A DNA stretch of 30,438 nt from CAYTSW01 sp964440605 (GCA_964440605.1 CAYTSW010000016.1:1-30438); one strand, 5' to 3'. Numbered from the stretch's first letter, positions 9,421 through 17,991 are shown. Program-made: numbers and translations. Notes: a model not told the origin generated them from the letters alone.

Positions 9421-9903
9421 ATGGGGCACCAGATGCCTGAAATCTGCCAGGGCGGGCACGCGCCGCCCTGCGTCACACAGTTCAGCGTCTTTCTGGACAA
9501 CCGCGTCGGCAAGTTGCTCGAGCTCGTGCAGCGTTTCGACGCCGACCCGGTCACGCACATCTGCGCGCTCTCCGTCCACGACAGCTCCGACCACGCCGTC
9601 GTGCGGATCATCACCAACCATGCGCAGCGCACGCGGGTCATCCTGCGCGAGCACAAGCTCGCGTTCTCGGAGACGGACCTGCTCGTGGTCGAGCTCGCCA
9701 ACGGGCACACGATCTCGAGCATGTGCGTGACACTGCTGCGCGCGGAGCTGTTCATCCGCTTCAGCTACGCCCTGATGCTGCGGCCCAACGGCACGCCGAC
9801 GATCGCCGTCAGCGTCGATGATGTCACGCTGGCGGGTCAGGTGTTGCAACGGAAGAACTTCCGCCTCCTGGGCGAGGGTGACCTGCCCCGACCGGCGGCG
9901 TGA
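9421..9903 (+). CDS. Small protein with two ACT domains
   Basis: The 160-residue protein starts at an ATG with AGGAGG 4 nt upstream. The first ACT domain spans ~19-88 (TQFSVFLDNRVGKLLELVQRF, then VRIITNHAQRTRVILREHKL). The fold repeats in ~92-155 (a NGHTISSMCVTLLRAELFIRF segment, then GTPTIAVSVDDVTLAGQVL and NFRLLGEGDL). The strand-helix pattern and the V.D...A..VL segments match stand-alone tandem-ACT proteins, which bind amino acids and act as regulators. No enzyme domain is attached and no amino-acid biosynthesis gene is nearby, so the ligand and target are unknown. It could be a regulator of an enzyme encoded elsewhere. The gene is preceded by a 207-bp gap and followed by 181 bp before the HDOD gene, so it is probably monocistronic. 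Confidence 0.75.
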   Translation: MGHQMPEICQGGHAPPCVTQFSVFLDNRVGKLLELVQRFDADPVTHICALSVHDSSDHAVVRIITNHAQRTRVILREHKLAFSETDLLVVELANGHTISSMCVTLLRAELFIRFSYALMLRPNGTPTIAVSVDDVTLAGQVLQRKNFRLLGEGDLPRPAA

Positions 9904-10027
9904 CGCGGGATCGCCGCTCACAGCGGTGAATCCGAGTCTCGCGCAGACGGAAAACTCGGCTCCGCCACAAGTCGCGAGCGGCCCGGGTCGATAGGGTATT
10001 CCTGACGACGCATAGGGATTTACTGAC

Positions 10028-10039
10028 CCCTTACAAGGG
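10028..10039. promoter_or_regulatory. Short palindrome upstream of the HDOD gene
   Basis: CCCTT and AAGGG are perfect arms with a 2-bp spacer, 46 bp before the start at 10085. The surrounding 60 bp are less GC-rich than the genes, as expected of a promoter region, but no clear -10/-35 pair was identified. Confidence 0.25.
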
Positions 10040-10084
10040 TGATCTTTAGTTCGCAGCGCGATCGCTGCGCGCGAGGAGGCCTCG

Positions 10085-11872
10085 ATGACGCGGGTGCTGC
10101 TGGTCGAAGAGGCGACTCTCGTCCGAGAATCGGTTGGCGCTGCCCTGCGCGCGACGGGGTTCGAGGTAGATGAAGCGTGGGACGTTCGTACAGCGCTGGG
10201 TCGCGTCGCGAGTGCCGTGCCCGACGTGGCGGTCATCGCTCTGGACATGGCCGACGGCACCGCTCTGCACCTGACCCGGCGCCTGCGCTCGACGTACGCG
10301 GGCAAGTCGATCAAGGTCATGATCGTCGCGACGAGCCAACAGCGGTCCGACGTGGTCAAGGCCGCTCACGCGGGCGTGCAGGCGTATCTCGTCCGCTCAC
10401 ATATCTCGCTGGAGCTTGTGGTGGAGCGCATCAAGCGGCTGACCTCCGCGGCCGCGCCGACGCGGGCGCCGGCGCCAGCGCTCGCCGGCGCTTCTGAGGC
10501 TTCGGACTCCGATGCGCTCGGGCTGGAGCAGGAGGCGGAGTCGGACGGCTGTCTGCCCACGCGCGAAGAGGCCCACCGCCTGCTGGGCGATCTCAAGCCA
10601 CTTCTCACGCGAGGCGAGCTGCGCGAGCGGCTGGAGGGGTACGGCGAGTTGCAGGCCATGCCGCCGGTGGTATCCGAGGTGCTCAAGCTGACGCGCAGCG
10701 CGTCGGCGTCGCTCGATGACGTCGTCAAGGTCGTCAAGCGCGACCAAGGCGTGTCGCTGAAGATCCTTCGTCTCGCCAACTCCTCGGCATACGACCGCGG
10801 CGGGCGTGTCGACTCCATCGAGCGCGCGGTGGGACGCATCGGCCTCGCACGCATGGGCGACGTGGTCACGGGCCTCGAACTCATCGAACGATTCGACGGG
10901 GAGGGGATCGCGGGCGTCATTGATCACGCCCAGTTCTGGACGCACTCGATCGCCTACGCGATTCTTTCATCGGCGATCGCCGAGCGTGTCGACGGGGTGG
11001 ACCCGGGGCACGCGTTCACGATGGGGCTGCTGCACGATCTGGGTCGGCTGGTCTTCGCCGACGTGCTCGGCGATCAGTACGCGCAGGTGGTGCGCGAAGC
11101 GCAGCGCTTATCGCTTCCTCTGGAGGTGGTCGAGGCGCGACGTCTGATCCTCACCCACGCCGACGGCATCGAGCCGATGCTGCGCTCGTGGCATCTCCCA
11201 CCGGAGCTCACCGAGCCCCTGATCAACCACCACGTCACCATCGGCAATGCGCGGAAGATCTCGCCCAAGCGGCTGATGGACATCGCGACTGTCGGGCTCG
11301 CCAACCGCCTGTGTCACGCGATGCTGCTGGGCACGAGCGGGAACGACGTGCTCTACCCGACCGAACCTCACTGCCGCGCACTCGGGCTCGCCGCTCTGGA
11401 CGTGCGCGAGATGCGCGAGGACGTCGAGAGCGAGACCGCGCTGCTGCGCAGGTCGATGCTCTCGGAACTCGGAGCCCGGGGCGCGCGCGAGATGGTCACG
11501 GAGGTGCGCCAACGACTGGATCGCTGGCTCACACCCCTCTGCATCGGCCCGGGCGACGCGATCGACCCGGCGCGGGTCTTCTTCAACCGGCTGTCGGCCG
11601 ATGCGGAGACGCCGAACCTGGCGGTGATCCGCATCGACGACGTGCGGGCAGCGCGCACGCGCATCGACGATCTCATCAAGGCTGAGCGCGAGGTCGGCGT
11701 CATCTCGTTGCCCTCGGTCATCCTCGCCGATTCGGAAGCGGCGGCGAAGACCGGACAGTCGCTGCGCGTCGACGCAGCCGTGGTCCTCCTGCCGGCGACG
11801 GTCGACCGCGTCATCGACGCGGTCCGCAGAGTGCTCAAACCCTCCTCCGGATCAGTCGCGACCGCCGCCTGA
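10085..11872 (+). CDS. Receiver-like domain plus HDOD domain signalling protein
   Basis: The 595-residue protein begins with a receiver-like domain (~1-118). The acidic pair is Glu8-Glu9 and Asp54 lies at the phosphoacceptor position (VIALDMADG), but the conserved Lys is Arg104 (AYLVRS), so phosphorylation is uncertain. After an Ala/Pro-rich linker comes an HDOD domain (~178-400) with LRLANSSAY, a WTHS motif (His287), His317-Asp318 in GLLHDLGRLVF, and NHH at 381-383. More HD-type ligands are kept than in many HDOD proteins. The last ~75 residues resemble the C-terminal half of another degenerate receiver. HDOD proteins work in c-di-GMP, stress and cell-cycle signalling without known catalysis. 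GAGGAGG precedes the ATG. The 3' end overlaps the convergent transglutaminase gene by 21 bp. Confidence 0.85.
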   Translation: MTRVLLVEEATLVRESVGAALRATGFEVDEAWDVRTALGRVASAVPDVAVIALDMADGTALHLTRRLRSTYAGKSIKVMIVATSQQRSDVVKAAHAGVQAYLVRSHISLELVVERIKRLTSAAAPTRAPAPALAGASEASDSDALGLEQEAESDGCLPTREEAHRLLGDLKPLLTRGELRERLEGYGELQAMPPVVSEVLKLTRSASASLDDVVKVVKRDQGVSLKILRLANSSAYDRGGRVDSIERAVGRIGLARMGDVVTGLELIERFDGEGIAGVIDHAQFWTHSIAYAILSSAIAERVDGVDPGHAFTMGLLHDLGRLVFADVLGDQYAQVVREAQRLSLPLEVVEARRLILTHADGIEPMLRSWHLPPELTEPLINHHVTIGNARKISPKRLMDIATVGLANRLCHAMLLGTSGNDVLYPTEPHCRALGLAALDVREMREDVESETALLRRSMLSELGARGAREMVTEVRQRLDRWLTPLCIGPGDAIDPARVFFNRLSADAETPNLAVIRIDDVRAARTRIDDLIKAEREVGVISLPSVILADSEAAAKTGQSLRVDAAVVLLPATVDRVIDAVRRVLKPSSGSVATAA

Positions 11873-13405
11873 CGCGCCGGTCTCGATGACCTCGACCTCC
11901 AGATCGCCCAGCAGATCGACGAGCGCGACCATGGAGTTGATGACATCGCCGTCGGCGAGACCGGAAGTGGCCATGGCGATGTGCGTCCCGCCGAACGGGC
12001 GCACCGCCGCGTCGAGATCCACCCAACGGTGCACCGCCTCGGGATCACCGAGCCGATCGGGCTCGTCGGGCAGCAGCGCCTGCGTCCACATGTGATACCC
12101 GAAGACCTCGCGGTTGCCGACGAACTGGTCTACGTACACCACGCCAGACACGACACGGCTGGGGATGCCCTGGGTGCGCAGCAGCGCGGCGAGCAGCATC
12201 GCGTGCTCCGAGCAGTCGCCCTCACCCGTCCGCGCCACTTCGCTAGCCGTCGCGAATCCCACGCCCAGGCTCTTCGACGAGACGAAGCGGTCGACGAACG
12301 CCTCCATCGCCCGCGCTCGCTCGAGCGGCGTCGCGTCCGCCGGGACTTCCTCAAGGGCGCGGACCGCCAGCGCACGGATCGCCTCGTCTTCGTGGTCCAG
12401 CGAGGAGGACGCCTCGGTGTAGGTCGTGTCCGTCACGTTGTCGGCGGGCGACGGCACCGGCGCGTCGGCTCGCACGCGTACCGTGACCGAGCCGTCAGCG
12501 TTTGTCGTCACGCTCTGCGCGCCGGCGCTGGGCAGCGTCGTCGGCTCGGCACCCCCTTGCGTCAGCCGGTAGACGCCCGCGCGCACGGCGCGTGGCTGGT
12601 CGATCGCCCGGTCGGGACGGATCAGGGTGCGTGCCATGATCTCCGGGGCGTCGAAGGGCGCTTGCGCGAGCTGCTGGTCGGCGGCGACGATGTAGAGCGT
12701 CGCGAGGCCGACGTCCATCTGCGAGCGGATGACGACTCCGGTGTGGTCGACGAACTCGCGCATCGTTATGCCCGGCGCCACGGACTGCTCCACCTCCCAC
12801 TCGACCGCCCTCACGCGTCGCCCTTCGGCCTCGACGGTCGCGGGGCCGAGCAGGCGATAGACGACCTTGACGGGCTCGGCGCCTATCGAGGGATCGAGCG
12901 TGGCGTATTCGATGGTCTCGGCACCGGCTTCGATGCGCTTCTCGACGAAGCGTCTCGCCTCGGCGGGTGTGAGCCACGAGCCCTCGGGGAAGGGTCGGGT
13001 GCGTGTGCGCGTGCGGGCGCCGACGAGGCCCTGCTGGGTGACTTCGCTGGTGATGGTGCGGGCCTGGTGGTCGAAGCGGTGGATGCTGCGAGCGTTGCCC
13101 GTGGTGCCCATGTTTTCGACCGAGCGCATCTCGATGAGCTCGCCGTCCAGCGTCTCGCGCACGCCGTAACGCATGGAGAGTTCGACGTTCTGACCCAGCC
13201 TGCCGATCTCGAAGCGCATCTCCGTGGTGGTGCGGATCTCCTCACCGACTCGCTGCTGCGCCTCGTGCATCCAGCCGACCTTCTGATCGTCGAAGCGCAG
13301 GACGTACCAGCGTTCGAAGTCTTCGCTCGCACCGCAGGCGGCGTGCGCACAGATCGCGATCGCGGCGAGCAGCAGGACCCGGCAGAAGTGCAGTCGGCTC
13401 AACAT
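11852..13405 (-). CDS. Secreted transglutaminase-like (papain-fold) protein
   Basis: The 517-residue protein has an N-terminal signal peptide (LLLAAIAICAHAACGA); the cysteine there does not sit in a clean lipobox. A beta-rich ~300-residue region follows, with no family recognised. The C-terminal ~340-480 part is a transglutaminase-like domain with the Cys398 motif GEGDCSEHAMLLAALLR, His438 in FGYHMWTQAL and an Asp in WVDLDAAV (463 or 465). The triad is complete, so protease, amidase or transamidase activity outside the cytoplasm is plausible; the substrate is unknown. It is the last gene of a minus-strand operon, 32 bp after the zinc-ribbon/GYF membrane protein and downstream of an ABC ATPase. 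Joint function at the cell envelope is inferred. Confidence 0.88.
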   Translation of the reverse strand: MLSRLHFCRVLLLAAIAICAHAACGASEDFERWYVLRFDDQKVGWMHEAQQRVGEEIRTTTEMRFEIGRLGQNVELSMRYGVRETLDGELIEMRSVENMGTTGNARSIHRFDHQARTITSEVTQQGLVGARTRTRTRPFPEGSWLTPAEARRFVEKRIEAGAETIEYATLDPSIGAEPVKVVYRLLGPATVEAEGRRVRAVEWEVEQSVAPGITMREFVDHTGVVIRSQMDVGLATLYIVAADQQLAQAPFDAPEIMARTLIRPDRAIDQPRAVRAGVYRLTQGGAEPTTLPSAGAQSVTTNADGSVTVRVRADAPVPSPADNVTDTTYTEASSSLDHEDEAIRALAVRALEEVPADATPLERARAMEAFVDRFVSSKSLGVGFATASEVARTGEGDCSEHAMLLAALLRTQGIPSRVVSGVVYVDQFVGNREVFGYHMWTQALLPDEPDRLGDPEAVHRWVDLDAAVRPFGGTHIAMATSGLADGDVINSMVALVDLLGDLEVEVIETGASGGGRD

Positions 13406-13437
13406 GATCAGACTCCCAAGAAGACGACGGTGAGCCC

Positions 13438-14664
13438 TCAGGATACGGGCGGGGCGATCAGGGCCTCGGCGCGGAGGCGGTTGAGCCGCTCGCGCAGGCG
13501 CCGGATCCGGGCGTCGAGCCGGGGAAACTCGTCCGCCGCCTCGACACGCTCCCCGGCTTCGCGGCGTACGCGCGTGAGCGTCTCGAGGGCCTCAGCGACG
13601 GCTTCCGCGTCGTTGCCCCGCTCGGTCTCGAGTTGCCACGCGTGCTCGATGTCGGAGAACCACGGCTCGAGTTCCGGGCGTACGTCGAGCGCGACCTCGA
13701 CGACGCGCGCGGACTCGGCATCGCCAGCCGGCGACGGCGCACCATCCTCTGGAGCGTCGGGTCCGCCGCGCATCGGCGCGACGGGCGGCTGCGCGTCCGT
13801 GGGGGGCGAGGTGTCGCTGTCGGCTTCGGTGCGCCGGGTGGCGTTCGCGGTCGCGGGGGTGTCGTCTTCCGTCCAGGGCAAGCGGAAGCCATAGCCCGGG
13901 CCGAGCATTTGCCGCGGCCCGTCGAGCGCGAGGAACGTTGCCACAAGAGCCGCGAGCAGCAAGGCGACGACGGCGAGCAGCACGATCACGGTTCGCTTCA
14001 GGCGTCGCGCACGGTCGCGGGCGTCGCGCAACGCGACGAGGGCGTGGGCACCGCTGGTCTCGGCCGCGTGGTCGACCCGCTCGCGCTCGCTCGGCGTGGG
14101 GGGCTGGGCGGCGGTGGCCAGCGCCGTGTTGGCGACGACGTGCGGCTCTGCTTCGCCCGGCAGCGGGCGCACCGGGGCCAGACCCAGCGACTGTCGATCG
14201 GTCGTCGGGCGCAACTCCGCCCGGCAGGAGGGACAGGCACGAGCGTCGGTCTCGAGAGCGCAGCCGCAGGCGTGGCACAGCCCGAGGAGGACCGCGACGC
14301 CGGGCACGCGGCGGGCGGGGAGCCAGAACTGGCGTGTCGTCGGCCCGCGCACGGGCGTGTCGGCAGCGATGCGTCCCCGGGCGACGAGGCGCGCCAGCGT
14401 GTCGAGCGAGCAGCCCGGCCTTGAGCGGGCGTGGGGCTCGGACGAGAGCAGCGCCTGCCACGGACCCATGGCGTTCTGGGTGGCTTGGCGAGAAAGGGCG
14501 TCGAGCGGACCCTTGCAGAAAGAGCATGCCTCGGAGTCCGCCGGCAGGCGCGCGGCGCAGTAGGGGCACAACGACTCGGTCCGGGAAAGAGCGGTCGCGG
14601 GCTGCGCAACAAGCGGGCGGAAGTCGGCAGCGGGCTCGGCCTGTTGATCGCGGGAAGAGGTCAT
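13438..14664 (-). CDS. Membrane protein with two zinc ribbons, GYF-like domain and extracytoplasmic helical domain
   Basis: The 408-residue protein starts at the ATG at 14664, 59 bp after the ABC ATPase stop; longer in-frame starts lie inside that gene. Order of parts: a first zinc ribbon (Cys33, 36, 47, 50; CPYCAARL...CSFCKG); a GYF_2-like region ~66-122 (GPWQALL, LARLVARGRIAADTPVRG, FWLPARRVPGV); a second zinc ribbon (Cys130, 133, 144, 147); a linker; one membrane helix ~225-247 (TVIVLLAVVALLLAALVATF); and a C-terminal ~160 residues outside with acidic linkers and a helical end (~325-400). The N-terminal half should be cytoplasmic and could sense or recruit a partner such as the ATPase encoded just upstream. 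No family name for the whole protein is known to me. The domain calls are by motif and the function is not known. Confidence 0.8.
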   Translation of the reverse strand: MTSSRDQQAEPAADFRPLVAQPATALSRTESLCPYCAARLPADSEACSFCKGPLDALSRQATQNAMGPWQALLSSEPHARSRPGCSLDTLARLVARGRIAADTPVRGPTTRQFWLPARRVPGVAVLLGLCHACGCALETDARACPSCRAELRPTTDRQSLGLAPVRPLPGEAEPHVVANTALATAAQPPTPSERERVDHAAETSGAHALVALRDARDRARRLKRTVIVLLAVVALLLAALVATFLALDGPRQMLGPGYGFRLPWTEDDTPATANATRRTEADSDTSPPTDAQPPVAPMRGGPDAPEDGAPSPAGDAESARVVEVALDVRPELEPWFSDIEHAWQLETERGNDAEAVAEALETLTRVRREAGERVEAADEFPRLDARIRRLRERLNRLRAEALIAPPVS

Positions 14665-14723
14665 GGGGCGTGCCCGATGAGCGTGCGGGGCCAGAGAACG
14701 CGTGCGTGCCGACGGCGAATCGC

Positions 14724-15500
14724 TCACGCGGGCGCGGGGGCCTGTTTCAGCGAGGAGGGACGCCTGCGATGGAGCGTGTCGGACTCGATCAGGCCGTCGC
14801 GGAGCCGCACGATGCGTTCGCATCGCTCGGCGACCGCGTCGTCGTGGGTCACCATGATGATGGTGAGACCTTCGTCGTGCAGTTCCTCGAACATTTCGAG
14901 GATGGCGTCGCCCGTCGCGGTGTCGAGGTTGCCCGTGGGCTCGTCGGCCATGAGGACCGCCGGCTCGCCGACGAGAGCCCGGGCGATCGCGACGCGCTGC
15001 TGCTGCCCGCCAGAGAGCTCGATGGGCCGATGCCCGAGTCGATCGCCGAGCCCGACGCGGTCGAGCGCCCGGCGGGCGCGTTCTTCGCGTTGGGCCTTGG
15101 AGACGCCCTGGTAGAACAGCGGGATGGAGACGTTGTCTTCGATCTTCAACGCGGTGATGAGGTTGAAGGCCTGGAAGACGAAGCCGATCTTCTCGCCGCG
15201 GTACGCCGAGAGCGTCTCGTCGTCGAGCCCTGAGACGTCGCGCCCGTCGAGCTCATAGACACCGGCGGTGGGCTGGTCGAGGCAGCCCAGGATGTTCATG
15301 AGCGTGGACTTGCCGGACCCGGAAGGCCCCATAACGGCGACGTACTCGCCGGCGCGGATGCAAACGTCGACGCTCTTGAGGGCTTCGACCATGAGGGTGC
15401 CGTCGGGCTTGTAGTACGCCTTGCGCACGCCGCTGAGGTCGCAGACAGGCGGGGCCTGAGCGCGCGGGTCATCGGCGAAGGTCGGAGGCTGAACGTCCAC
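14724..15500 (-). CDS. ABC transporter ATP-binding protein, LolD/MacB type, without a permease gene
   Basis: The 258-residue protein is complete. It has Walker A GPSGSGKST (58-66), the Q-loop Gln110 in GFVFQAFNL, the signature LSGGQQQRVAIARAL (162-176), Walker B AVLMADEPTGNLD (181-193) and the switch His219 in VTHD. The pattern NLITALKIEDNVSIPL and PTGNLD place it in the LolD/MacB/FtsE-like family, which drives mechanotransmission or lipoprotein export with FtsX-type permeases. No such permease lies in this window. The downstream genes are the zinc-ribbon/GYF membrane protein and the secreted transglutaminase, in the same direction with short gaps. Residues 1-18 are an extra hydrophilic extension. 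It is divergent from the HPt gene. Confidence 0.93.
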   Translation of the reverse strand: MDVQPPTFADDPRAQAPPVCDLSGVRKAYYKPDGTLMVEALKSVDVCIRAGEYVAVMGPSGSGKSTLMNILGCLDQPTAGVYELDGRDVSGLDDETLSAYRGEKIGFVFQAFNLITALKIEDNVSIPLFYQGVSKAQREERARRALDRVGLGDRLGHRPIELSGGQQQRVAIARALVGEPAVLMADEPTGNLDTATGDAILEMFEELHDEGLTIIMVTHDDAVAERCERIVRLRDGLIESDTLHRRRPSSLKQAPAPA

Positions 15501-15694
15501 GATGAGGATGGTAGGGGCGGCCGAGAGGGCGGTTGCCGGCCTTTGTGCGAGCCCGCCGCTCCGGCGCTCCGGGGAGGGATGTCTTCCTACTTCTTGATGG
15601 AGTCATGCCCGCGGGTGGACGCGCGGTTTTCTTTGGCCGATGGGCTGAGGCGGAACCGGATGAAGCGTTCTTGAGTCGAGCCAGGGAGACAGTC

Positions 15695-16015
15695 ATGGGT
15701 GAAGGTCAGACGACGGGTGCGATCCGCAGCACGTTCGCGGACGATCCGGACATGCTTGAGATCGTCGGGGAGTTCGTGGGGGAGATGCCCGAGCGGGTGC
15801 AGTCGCTCAGCGAGGCCTTTGAGCGGGGCGACCCGCAGACCCTTCGGACTCTCGCCCACCAGCTCAAGGGGGCGTGCGGGGGATACGGGTTCCCGGTCTT
15901 GAGCGAGGCGGCGGCGGCGCTTGAGGGGGAGCTCAAAAGGGCCGATTACGACCTCGGCGTCGTACGCCGCGAGCTGGACGAGCTCATCGCGCTGTGCAAC
16001 AAGGCGGCGGTCTGA
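15695..16015 (+). CDS. HPt (histidine phosphotransfer) domain protein
   Basis: The 106-residue protein starts at 15695, where AGGGAG precedes the ATG by about 6 nt; the longer open frame upstream is not HPt-like. The single domain is a four-helix bundle with the phospho-accepting His55 in LRTLAHQLKGACGGYGF, the standard AH.LKG..G..G motif, followed by the helix LSEAAAALEGELK. It relays phosphate between receiver domains of hybrid kinases and response regulators. The next gene, 38 bp downstream in the same direction, is a receiver-GGDEF protein, so the pair probably forms the end of a phosphorelay controlling c-di-GMP. No kinase is in the window. Confidence 0.92.
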   Translation: MGEGQTTGAIRSTFADDPDMLEIVGEFVGEMPERVQSLSEAFERGDPQTLRTLAHQLKGACGGYGFPVLSEAAAALEGELKRADYDLGVVRRELDELIALCNKAAV

Positions 16016-16053
16016 CCCATCCGTCCCGGCCCGAGAGATGGAGCAACGAGCAG

Positions 16054-17001
16054 ATGGCCCCGAACGACTCCAAGCAGAACCCGTGCCTGCTCATCGTCGA
16101 CGACTCGGCGGCGATGCACCGTCTGTTGGGCGTCAAGCTCAAGGATGAGAGCGTCGAGCTCATCTCCGCCTACTCCGGCGAAGAGAGCCTGGAGCTCGCC
16201 GAGAGCATGCAGCCCGGGCTCGTCCTCCTCGACGTCATCATGCCCGGCATGAACGGCCTCGACGCCCTGCGATCGCTCAAGGCCAACCCCGCGACCATGA
16301 ACATCCCCGTCATCATGCTCTCAGGCCAGGACGACGCCGAGACCAAGGTCCGCAGCTTCGAACTCGGCGCCATGGACTACGTCACCAAGCCCTTCGAGGT
16401 CTCCGAACTCCGCGCCCGCGTCGGCTCGGCCCTGCGTATCACGCGGCTCATGGAACTCCTCGAGCAGCGCGCGCAGATCGACGGGCTTACCGGCCTGGGC
16501 AACCGCTCGTACTTCAACGCTCGGCTCGAGCAGGAAGTGACCGAAGCCGCCCGCAAGGGCCACCCGCTCAGCCTCGTGATCTGCGACCTCGACCACTTCA
16601 AGCGCCTCAACGACACCTTCGGGCACCCGGCGGGTGACGAGGTCCTCCAGTCGTTCGCCAAGCTCATCCAGGACCAGATCCGCGCGTACGACGTCGCCTG
16701 CCGCTACGGCGGCGAGGAGTTCGCGTTGATCCTGCCTCAGACCACCGAGCTCGAAGCCGTCGGCGTCTGCTCGCGCATCCGCGAGGCGATCGAGGCCAAG
16801 ACCTGGGCTCGATACCCGGACATGCGGGCCACCTGCTCCTTCGGTGTCGCGACCGAGCCGCTGGGTGAGACGCGAGAGGCGGGCCGCTGGGTCGAAGCGG
16901 CGGACAAGGCGCTCTACGCGGCCAAGGAAGCCGGGCGCAATCGCGTCCACATCTACGCGGGGCTCGAGGGCGGGCAAGAGATGTTTCGTGCCGCGGCGTG
17001 A
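16054..17001 (+). CDS. Response regulator diguanylate cyclase (REC-GGDEF, PleD-like)
   Basis: The 315-residue protein has an intact receiver domain (~10-125) with acidic Asp16-Asp17, phosphoacceptor Asp60 in LVLLDVIMPGMNG and Lys112 in YVTKPF. The GGDEF domain (~140-300) has the active site GGEEF at 219-223 and the inhibitory I-site RAYD at 210-213, five residues before it. It should therefore make c-di-GMP from two GTP, be switched on by phosphorylation and be subject to product inhibition. The start at 16054 has GGAG about 10 nt upstream. The HPt gene directly precedes it, and a convergent DUF58 gene ends 17 bp after its stop. Confidence in the enzymatic call is high. Confidence 0.95.
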   Translation: MAPNDSKQNPCLLIVDDSAAMHRLLGVKLKDESVELISAYSGEESLELAESMQPGLVLLDVIMPGMNGLDALRSLKANPATMNIPVIMLSGQDDAETKVRSFELGAMDYVTKPFEVSELRARVGSALRITRLMELLEQRAQIDGLTGLGNRSYFNARLEQEVTEAARKGHPLSLVICDLDHFKRLNDTFGHPAGDEVLQSFAKLIQDQIRAYDVACRYGGEEFALILPQTTELEAVGVCSRIREAIEAKTWARYPDMRATCSFGVATEPLGETREAGRWVEAADKALYAAKEAGRNRVHIYAGLEGGQEMFRAAA

Positions 17002-17018
17002 GCGGAAAGACGAACGGA

Positions 17019-17972
17019 TCAGCCGCTGAGCGCCTGAACAAGGTTGTCCAGAGATGTGTCGCTGGTCGGCGTGATGATCAGGGCGCCTCGCGTGCGCCTC
17101 AGGGCTCGGCGCAGGGCGTCGTCGTGCGCGCGCAGACGGTCGGCGATCGATCGCACGTCGGCGTGTGACGCGTCGCGCCGCTGCGCGGTCTCGGGGTCGA
17201 GCAGGCGCGTCGGTCCCGTCAGCGAGGGGCTCAGTTCGTCGCGCGTGCGCACCGCGATGAGGCGTGGTCGCTCGCTCGTCGCCGCCAGGCGCTGGGCGAG
17301 CGGGGCCGGTGGCTCGAAGGCGTCGCCGATGAGAAAGAGGCGCGTGGCGTGCCGGGCGTGGCCGGCCGCGACGGACGCGAGCGTCGCCAGCGGGCCCGGG
17401 TCCGCCGGGTCGCGCTTCGCCAGCGGGCCCGGTTGGGTCCGAGCGAGAGCCGCGACGAGGCGGATCAGCCCGACGCGGCCCGAAGCCGGCGGCAGTGTGA
17501 CGACCGGCTGGTCGTTCGATTCGTGACCGGCGATCAGGAGGCCGACGCGGTCGCCCTGGCGCGTTGCGATCGCCGCGAGGGCGGCGGCCAGTTCCACGGC
17601 GCGTTCCAGCTTGGTCGGGTGGTCGGCGTCGGCCGAGCGCTCGAGCCCCGCGAAGTCCATGGAAGCCGACGCGTCGAGCCCGATGAGCAGTGTCAGGCGC
17701 GCGTCGTGATGGAAGCGGCGGACGTAATGGCGATCCGTCCGCGCCTGCAGCCGCCAGTCGATCCGCCTCGGATCGTCGCCCTCGGAGTAGGGGCGGAAGT
17801 CGAAGAACTCGGTGGATGAGCCGCGATCGCGGCCGCGGTGGCGTCCCTGCTCGACGCCGGCGGCGAGCTTCGTCGCGGTGATGAGCAGCGCGTCGGGCGT
17901 GGTCGCGCCGTGACGCAGACCTCGGCGGGCGGCTCGGTGGAGTGGGTTGAGCTTGTGGGGTTTGGAGGGCAT
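17019..17972 (-). CDS. DUF58 domain protein (VWA-like)
   Basis: The 317-residue protein carries the DUF58 signature FFDFRPYSEGDDPRRIDWR (56-74), followed by RTDRHYVRRF. A von Willebrand A-type fold follows, with the metal-site motif DASAS at 100-104 (LIGLDASASMDF). DUF58 proteins usually sit next to a MoxR AAA ATPase and further VWA or membrane genes and are thought to act in chaperone-like complex assembly. None of these partners is visible here, so this is an orphan copy, or its partners are elsewhere. No ribosome-binding site stands out before the ATG. It is convergent with the diguanylate cyclase gene and divergent from the EamA transporter gene. Confidence 0.88.
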   Translation of the reverse strand: MPSKPHKLNPLHRAARRGLRHGATTPDALLITATKLAAGVEQGRHRGRDRGSSTEFFDFRPYSEGDDPRRIDWRLQARTDRHYVRRFHHDARLTLLIGLDASASMDFAGLERSADADHPTKLERAVELAAALAAIATRQGDRVGLLIAGHESNDQPVVTLPPASGRVGLIRLVAALARTQPGPLAKRDPADPGPLATLASVAAGHARHATRLFLIGDAFEPPAPLAQRLAATSERPRLIAVRTRDELSPSLTGPTRLLDPETAQRRDASHADVRSIADRLRAHDDALRRALRRTRGALIITPTSDTSLDNLVQALSG

Positions 17973-17991
17973 CGTGTGGTCGTTGACTGAG

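Noticed and set aside
11981..13894. A 637-codon open frame on the plus strand opposite the transglutaminase gene
   Set aside because: Arg/Gly/His-rich shadow; the opposite strand has a signal peptide and full catalytic triad.
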